This document shows, piece by piece, positions 56,773-64,000 of a DNA stretch of 64,000 nucleotides. Under the pieces are notes generated by a model that ran no database searches, was not told the DNA's origin, and worked only from the letters and a program-made list of their open reading frames with translations. The position numbers and the translations under genes are program-made. The stretch lies in contig NW_026622808.1 of the NCBI RefSeq assembly GCF_023065955.2, forward strand, positions 42,172,475 through 42,236,474, in the 5' to 3' direction. Position 1 is the stretch's first letter; every line of letters begins with the position of its first letter. Origin of the DNA: Ursus arctos. Lineage: Eukaryota; Chordata; Mammalia; Carnivora; Ursidae.

Positions 56773-58710
56773 TTAAGTTCTACACAACTTTATAACTTAT
56801 GTTGGGTCATTATTTTTCTCACTACAAGGATCCCTCATGTTGTGCTTCTATTGTCATACCCACATTTCTCTTGCCGCCAACCTCTCTCACCACCATCCCT
56901 AAGTTTTGGCAATCACGGATCTATCCTCCATTTCTAAAATTTTGTCATTTCGAAAGTGTTACATAAATGGAATCCAAAAGAATGTAATTTATTGGGATGA
57001 CTTTTTTCACTCAACATAATTCGCTAGAGAATCACCTAAGTTGTTGATTGCACCAATTGTTCATTCCTTTTGATTGCTGAGTAGAATTCCATGGGTACCA
57101 CAGTTTATCTAACCATGTGTCTGTTAAAAACATCTGGGCTATTTCCAGATTTTGGCTGTTATGAGTAAAGTTGCTATGAATATTTATGTACAAGTTTTTA
57201 TGTGAACATGAATTTTCATTTCTCTGAGATAAATGCTCAAGAGTGTAATTGCTCAGTTATATAGTAGTTGCCTGTTTAGTTTTATAAGAAACTGCCAGAC
57301 TCTTTTCCAGAGTGGCTGGGCAATTTTATATTGTCACTAACAATGTATATGTGATCAGTTTTTCTGCATACTAATAATTGGTGGTGTCATTATTTTTTAT
57401 TTTAGCCACTCTGATAGATGTGTACTGATATTATGGTTTTAATTTGCAATTCTCTGGCGGTTAATGACGTGGAGTATCTTTTAGTGCACTTATTTGCCAC
57501 TTGTATGTCTTCTTTGGTAAAATATCTGTTCATGTCTTGTGGTGTCCATTTTCTAACTGGATTGTTTTGTTTTGTTTCCCTGTTAAGTTTTAAGAGTTCT
57601 TTATATATTCTAGATACTAGTCCTTTGTAAAATATGCGGTTTGTAAATCTTTTGTTCCAGCCTGTAGATTGTTTTCTCATTTTCTTCACATGGGTTTTCA
57701 CAGAGAAAAAGTTTTAATTTTAATGAGGTCCAATCTATCAATTGTTCCTTTTATGGATTTGTCCTTTGGGGGCCAAGTCTAAGCACTCCTTATCTAGCTT
57801 TACATCCCAACAATTTTGTCTTGTGTTTATTTTTCTAAAATTTTTATAATTTAATCTTTAGGTCTATCACCATTCTGAGTTAATTTTGAAATAAGCTATA
57901 TGGTTTAGATCATATTCATTTTTTTGCCAATGCTAACTGGATGTCTCATGCTCCACCACCATTTGTTGAAAAGCTAGGCTTCCTTCACTGAATGGCTTTT
58001 GTATCTTTGTCAAAAATCATTTGAGCATGTGTATGAGGGTCTATTTTGGGGTCCTTTATTCTGTTCCACTGTGTCCTCTGCTATACCACATTGACTTGAC
58101 TAATAGAGTTAACAGTTAGCTTTAATATTAGGTAGTGTAATTCTTCTTATTTTATTTATTCTATGCTACAATTGTTTTGGCTATTACAGGGCATGTGTCT
58201 TACATATACATTTTAGAATAAGCTTAGTGGAATTTTGTTAGGAATTGCATTAAACCTATAGATCATTTTGGGGAAAACTGACATCTTTACTATGTTGAGA
58301 CCTTTAAGTCTTTTCATTTATTCCAGTCTTCTTTGATTTCTTCTACAAGCATTTTGTAATTGTAATAATACAAATCCGGTACATGTTTTGTTAAGTGTGT
58401 ATCTAAGCACTTCATTTTCTTTAGAACTTTTGTAAATGGCACTGCATTTTAAGTTTGGGATTCTGCATATAGAAATATTATGTATATATACATGCAATTG
58501 ATTTTTCTGTGTATCCTGTGTTCTTGCTGAACTCACTTATTTAGCTTGTTGATATGGTGGATTACATGAATTCACTTGAAAGTATTAAACTATCCTTGCA
58601 TATCTAGAATAAATCCCACTTAGGATTATTTTTACACATTGTTGGATTTGATTTGCTAATATTTTGTTCAGTATTTCTGTGTCAAAGTTCACAAGAAATA
58701 TAGGACCATA

Positions 58711-58777
58711 ATAATCTTTCCTTCCTCCCTTCCTTCTTTCTTTCCTTCCTTCTGTCCTTTTTTTTTTTCTTTTTAGT
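58711..58777. repeat. (TTCC)n / poly-T pyrimidine tract
   Basis: TTCC/TTTC units followed by a T-run. This merges with the complement of a SINEC tail. Confidence 0.85.
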
Positions 58778-58904
58778 GGTCTTTATTTTTATTTTGGTAT
58801 CAAACTAGGAGCCAACACGGGGCTTGATCCTAGGTCTCTGAGATCATGACCTGAGCCAAAATCTAGAGTTGGATGCTTAACTGACTGAGCCACCCATGCG
58901 CCCC
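58760..58904 (-). mobile_element. SINEC, minus strand, inserted in L1
   Basis: T-rich tail complement, 'CACGGGGCTTGATCCTAGGT', 'GAGATCATGACCTGAGCCAA' and GAGCCACCCATGCGCCCC at the head. 'CCTTCTGTCCTTTT' on the left and 'CCTTCTGTTGTCTTTT' on the right suggest a target duplication with slight decay. About 145 bp, internally shortened. Confidence 0.9.
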
Positions 58905-59002
58905 TTCTGTTGTCTTTTTGTAATTGATCTCTAGTTAGATTTTATCATAGCCAAAGAACACATTCCGCATGCTTTCAATTTTTACAACTTTGTTAAAGTT
59001 GG

Positions 59003-59025
59003 GTGTGTGTGTGTGTGTGTGTGTG
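59003..59025. repeat. (GT)n microsatellite
   Basis: About 11 GT units inside the antisense L1. Confidence 0.92.
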
Positions 59026-61895
59026 GCCCAAGATATGTCTATTTTAGTGGATGTTGAATGGGTTCTTGAAAAGATATGTATTCTGCTATTGTTGGATGGA
59101 GTGTTCAATATGTCAGTTACACACTATTAGCTGATTGTTCAGATATCCTACGTGTTGTTGATTATGTAGTTCTATTTATTGTTGACAGGTGGCATTGAAG
59201 TCTCCAACTATAATTGTCAATTCTTCTATTTCTCCTTCAGCTCTATTAGTTTCTGCTTCATGTATTTTAAAGCTCTATTGTTTGGCATGCATACATTTAG
59301 GATCATTAAGTCTTCAGGGTGGTCGATGCTTTGATGTTTCTAAATATTTTCTTTGTTCTGAAGACTACTTTTATCACATATTAATATAGCCATTCTGGCT
59401 TTCTAAAAAATTAATATTTGCATAGTATATCTTTTTCTATCCTATTGTTTTTCGACTTACCTAATCTCTGCCTTTGAACTGAGTTGCTCATAAGCAGCAT
59501 AGAGTTAAACCGTGTTTATTTGTCCACTCTATCAATCTCTATCTTTTGATAGGTGATATAGATGATTTACATTTAAGATCATTATTGATATATCAGCACT
59601 TCAGTCTACCTTCTTGTTACTAGTTTTCTATTTCCTTCCTCTGGTTCTCATTCTTTTCTTGCCTTCCTATGGATTATTTGAACATTTTTTTAGAATTCCA
59701 TCTTTACTTAGAGTGGTTTTGGATGCACTTCTTTGTATAGTTTTCATAGTGGTTGCTCTAGACATTACCATCTACTATATACTTATTACAATCTACCATT
59801 ATGAATATTTTAGGACTTGAAGTAAAACGTGAAAACCTCACCTCCATTTAAATCCCTTTACCTTTCCCACTTTTAAATACGATTGGCTTGAGTATCAGAT
59901 GGTGTTATAATTTTTGTTTCAATCATCTCATATAGTCTACTGTATGTATCCAAAAATCTCTTTCCACTGTTCCTTCTTCCTTTGCATTCTCCAATATTTC
60001 ATTTTTTATCTTTTCCCTTCTGCTTGAACAACTTCCTTTAGCCAATCTTTAAGAGTCAGTCTGCTAACAACAACTTCTTTTAGTTTTCCTTCATCCGAGA
60101 ATGTTTGTATTTCTCGTTCATTCCTAAAGGACAATTTTGCCAGATATGGAATTCACAGTTGACAGCTCTTCCAGTTCTTCAAAAAATATTGTGGCACTTC
60201 CTTCTGGTCTCCATTGTATACGATGAGCAATCAGCTGTCATTTGAATTGATATTCCTGTATAGGTAATGTGTTCTTTTTTCTGACTGCTTTCAAGATTTT
60301 TTACCTCTTTGGATTCCAGTTTTGAAAGTTTAAAAGAAATCCAAAGCATGGATTTATTCTGCTCTATCATGTTTGGGTTTCAGCCAGCTTCTTAGATCTA
60401 TACGTTTGTGTATTTCACCAAATTTGGGAAAGTTTTCAGCCATTATTTCTTTAAACACTCTTTCAGCACCCACTTCTGCTGGACTCCAATAATATGGATG
60501 TTGGATCTTTTGTTGTTGTCCATAGGTCCCTGAGGCACTGTTCACTTTTTCCGTCTATCTCTATAGATCACAGTGGGTAAATTCTATTGTTTTCTCCTTG
60601 TACTCAAAAATTCTATCATATCTCATCTCCACTCTACTATTAATAATATCCAGCAATATTTTTTATTTCTGTTATTGTAATATTCAGTTCTATAATTTCC
60701 ATTCAGTTCTGTCTTACAACTTCTATTTATTTTCTGAGATTTCCTATTTTTTAAATTTGTATCAGAAGAATTTGTGATTGTGGTGAATTATTTATATGAC
60801 AGCTGCTTTTAAATCCTTGTCAGATGATTCTAACATCTGATTCATCTTTGTATTGGTATCAGTTGATAGTCTATTCTCATTCTATTTGTGATTTTCTTGG
60901 TTCTTGGTATGATGGGTGATTTCAAAATTATATCCTGGATATTTGTCTATTATGCTAGATGACTCTGGGTTCCAACTGAATCTTTTATTTTAGCAGGCGG
61001 TCAACCCTGTAAAATTAATCATGTGGCTACTTTTATGAGTTGTAGTTCCAATGGCATTCTAATTTTCACACTTTTTGAGATGTTATTTTGGTCTGCTTTA
61101 TTTATCTACTGTCACTAGGGCTCCTACTGTCCCTTCATCAACTCACTGCCTCAGAGGGTGGAAGAGGTTTCCCCAGACTGGGCCTTAGGTGTCCTTGAAG
61201 GGAGAGGGATGTGGTAGAATCTTGTACTGGTATCCCCAGATGCCTTAGTGTCTCTGAGCAAGAGAAGAGCATTTTAGGCACAAGGGGACAAAGAGGCGTC
61301 TGGAATTGGCCATTTATTGTGGCTGCATCTCCCTTGCTGGGTCTGCCTACTTGCTGCAATGTCTCTGGGCAGGTGAGAGTCATCTGAGGCCTGCAAAAAA
61401 AGTGACTTTCTGGATTAGTCCATTTGCTGTAGCTCGGTCTCTCCTGCTGTTCTGTCTGCCAGCCTCAGAATCTCTTGTTGGAAAGGAGAGTCTCAGGCCC
61501 AATGGGGAAGGACAACATTTCCCCCGGCCAATTATTTTTGATGAGGCATTCATAAATCCCCTTGCTGGTGGTGTCAAACTTGTTTGATGTTGCCAGAGAG
61601 ACTCTCATTCAATCAGGGAAAGAATCAACCTCCCTGGGCTTTCTCCTGTTACTGGGCAGGGCATTGGGAAACACCTAGGTTGGGTGGCTTTTTTGGGGGG
61701 AAGGGAGGACTCTAGACACCCTGTTACTGTGCTGTTCTTTTAGTCCTGGGGTCTCAAATCAGCTCATGTTCTTCTTATCACCTTTCAGGGTCCTTATTTG
61801 GTTGTCTCTTGCTTCATTTCTGGAATTCATAATTGTGCTTTGTGATAGAGCAGGGGGAAAAATGTGTCTACACCATTTTTGCTGGGCTAGAAGTC

Positions 61896-62349
61896 TCTGT
61901 TTACTATATTTTTAGTTGTATACTTCCATTCAAATTTCTTACTTAACACTTTTTTGACCTTATGTTTATTATGAGTACATCCACAGAAACTAAGATTTGA
62001 AATTCTTGAGAATTTCTCTTTATATATTTATGGTGACCTGAACATGGTATAAGTTCTCCCTGAATAACTCTTATGAATGCATGTATGCATGAATTAATGA
62101 ATGCTTATCACATTTTCTTTGGGGCTGTACAATTGAGCAAGACCTACCTGTTAAGAGGGAGGTTGTTGGCAGAATGTAAATATGACTGGTAAGTGCCCAC
62201 CCATGTAAATGGACACAGGAGTAACAGTGAGAATCTTGCTCAATGTGATTTACTAAAACATGGCTCAGAACATATGCCCACTTGGTCATAAACTCCAGGT
62301 CTCTGAGATTATCAAACTCATTTTTCTGCTTCCAGCAGATCAGAAAATG
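61896..62349. other. Unique non-coding sequence
   Basis: Nothing recognised. The 97-codon minus frame at 62071-62364 has no domain I know. Confidence 0.4.
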
Positions 62350-62357
62350 TAATTCTG

Positions 62358-62548
62358 GGGGCACCTGGGTGGCTCAGTTGTTAAGGGTCTGCCTTTGGCT
62401 CAGGGTGTGATCCCGGCATTATGGGATCGAGCCCCGCGTCAGGCTCCTCTGCTGGGAGCCTGCTTCTTCCTCTCCTACTCCCCCTGCTTGTGGTCCCTCT
62501 CTCTCTGTCAAATAAATAAATAAAATCTTTAAAAAAGAAAAAAATATA
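62358..62548 (+). mobile_element. SINEC, full length
   Basis: GGGGGCACCTGGGTGGCTCA head, 'GGTGTGATCCCGGCATTATG' body, TCAGGCTCCTCTGC block and A-rich tail. An 11-bp target duplication, TAATTCTGGGG, at 62350-62360 and 62549-62559 overlaps the first G's of the element. Confidence 0.94.
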
Positions 62549-62619
62549 TAATTCTGGGGCACACCTCCCCATCATCACTTCCTATATTATTCCCCTCTAG
62601 TTTATATTCTTGAACACAT

Positions 62620-62620
<1 letters not shown>

Positions 62621-62660
<40 letters not shown>
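62621..62660. repeat. (CA)20 microsatellite
   Basis: Forty bases of uninterrupted CA, preceded by ACACATG. Long pure arrays of this kind are usually polymorphic. Confidence 0.98.
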
Positions 62661-62661
<1 letters not shown>

Positions 62662-63139
62662 TTCAAGCATTCAATCTTTCAGAGAAGGTAGGAAGTCAAA
62701 AAGGAGAACATGTCACAGAACATGTCACATGTTCTTTCTAAAAATGAAACCACCACATCTCCAATAAAAGATGAGTATGAAACACTGATGCCTAATAACA
62801 AATGGTACAGAACAATATTGCTAGGAAACTCCAAGTTTTTAGAACTCATAGAAGCATCAGTAAAGATTGCATGTAAGAGATAGAAGGCCCCAGGCAAGGA
62901 ATGCAACAAAATGTAAGGCCAGCCCCCTGCTGAAGCTCAGAAGTAGGAGTGATGGGATAGCAAGGAACAAGAGACCCTGGGCAATTGAATTCTCCCACTG
63001 AGCAGGCAAGGATTGGAAATGAGGGCTTTCAAATGGAATAGGCCTGACTCCTGACTTTAACTACTGGAATCATGCATTGCTATGAGCTCTTTGTCTTTTA
63101 AGATCCCCAAGCACTGGTCCCTCATATTTGCTGCACATA
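62661..63139. other. Unique non-coding sequence
   Basis: Nothing recognised. Confidence 0.4.
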
Positions 63140-63360
63140 CTTATCTCCAGTTTGGTTTTTGGTTATGACAAACAGAAGTTTTAATTTTTAATGAAGTCAA
63201 ATCTACTACTCTTTCGTGATCTTTTCTTTTTGCCCTTAAGTTTATAAGGTCCTCTCTCACTGTAGTTGGGATACTTGATTTCTAGTCTGGTTTTCTAATG
63301 CGTGATTTTATATATTTATTGATTTAATCAAGCTGAAATTAATTTTAGGGTATGGTGTGA
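63140..63360 (-). mobile_element. Old L1 fragment, antisense
   Basis: 'cagaagttttaatttttaat', 'gaagtcaaatctactactctttc', 'cccttaagtttataaggtcc' and 'aatcaagctgaaattaatttt' are complements of an L1 ORF2 region. Confidence 0.6.
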
Positions 63361-64000
63361 GAGAGACTAAAATTCTTTCAACTCGAATGCGTTCTTGGTA
63401 AGTAAAAAACAGGTCTTCCCAGAGTAGAAAACTCTGCCTAGATACATGCTGCTCACCTTTTAGAGACAGGAATGGAATGAATGAGGCACTTTCCTTAAAC
63501 ACTGAAAACCTCATTGTGTTTCACCGGGGACTTAAGACAACCTTCCTTCTTTACTTCTTAGTGCCTCTTGTCTTTTCTTGAGAGTGGGGACACAGATATA
63601 GACACTGTATCCCCAAGGACAAGGCAATTTCTTGAGCTCATCAAGTCTTCTGAGCACGTTCCGTGTGGAAGATTTTCCATTACTGCCTACACTGCATATA
63701 CAGGGTCCTCCTGGTGAATGTGACCAGTGGAAATAGAACTTCAGAAAACATGAAATGAGCTATCAAAGACTTCCCTCTTTCAGGAATGGTCTCAGCAGAA
63801 AAATAAGTCTTGGTATTTACAGCATATTAGATATCACCTCTCTGACTCCGGAATTCTCTTCAAACTTTATCTGTCTAATTTAAAAGCAAACAATGCTTCA
63901 GTGTTGGCATTTCTGAGTTAGGGGATGTCAGCACAGGAAAAGGTGGATTAAGCAGGGGGAATTTATGCCCTTGTTCTATTTAATAAATGGTCTTAGGGAA
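63361..64000. other. Unique non-coding sequence at window end
   Basis: No repeat, exon or RNA gene recognised. The sequence continues past the window. Confidence 0.4.

Larger units (their letters stand above)
56500..61895 (-). mobile_element. Long antisense L1M, about 5.4 kb with SINEC insertion
   Basis: The plus strand carries complements of the L1 3' region (56500-57350), ORF2 ('taagagttctttatatattctagatactag', 'gcctgtagattgttttctcattttcttcac', 'aagatatgtattctgctattg') and 5' sequence ('TTTTGCCAGATATGGAATTC', 'gggaaagttttcagccattatttcttt', 'gtccataggtccctgaggcac'), ending near 'caccatttttgctgggctagaagtctc'. Many stops and indels show it is inactive. Frames within it (57402-57701 minus, 59614-59820 plus, 61306-61587 plus and others) are remnants or shadows. 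Confidence 0.85.

Overview
This window looks like repeat-rich, gene-free mammalian nuclear DNA from a carnivore. The clearest evidence is a set of about 17 tRNA-derived Can-SINE (SINEC) copies, recognisable by their head (GGGGCGCCTGGGTGGC), internal TCAGGCTC block, CT-rich stretch and (AAATA)n/poly-A tail. Several copies carry the form with 'GGCGTGATCCCGGCGTT' and 'CTCCGCTATGAGCCTGC', which I associate with arctoid carnivores (bears, pinnipeds and relatives). The exact species cannot be fixed from sequence alone. I recognise no protein-coding exon, tRNA, rRNA or small RNA gene. Every open reading frame examined is short, lies in a transposon or low-complexity tract, or resembles no family I know. 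The window is best read as intergenic (gene desert) or deep intronic.

Layout. 0-8 kb: antisense L1 3' fragment, two MIR fragments, a SINEC with a perfect 16-bp target duplication, an L1 3' tail, and two unrelated LTR-like segments (about 5.6-6.0 and 6.6-7.1 kb). 8-15 kb: mostly unique sequence, with an old L2, an AT-rich block that may be conserved non-coding DNA (9.3-9.7 kb), and a 5'-truncated L1 with a perfect 14-bp target duplication (11.2-12.0 kb). 15-25 kb: an old sense L1 and an old antisense L1, both invaded by SINECs. 25-36 kb: mostly unique, with SINECs, a MIR split by a SINEC, a small CpG-dense patch at 30.1 kb, a GAA/GGA repeat and a MER5A DNA transposon. 36-41 kb: L1 ORF2 remnants, an L2 and SINECs. 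41-56 kb: the most repeat-poor part, holding two candidate conserved blocks (47.4-47.7 and 54.4-54.9 kb), an L1M-like 5' region split by a 203-nt pure purine tract, and a MER20. 56-64 kb: a MIR, one long antisense L1 of about 5.4 kb, a SINEC and a (CA)20 array.

The features are layered insertions of different ages rather than cooperating genes. The oldest layer is MIR, L2, MER5A and MER20. Old L1M-type LINEs follow, then carnivore L1 and LTRs, and last the SINEC copies, which sit inside the older elements. The leads most worth testing are the repeat-free AT-rich blocks as possible enhancers, the CpG patch with a consensus minus-strand splice donor, the long homopurine tract, and the SINEC heads as possible CTCF sites. 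I found no new biological system.
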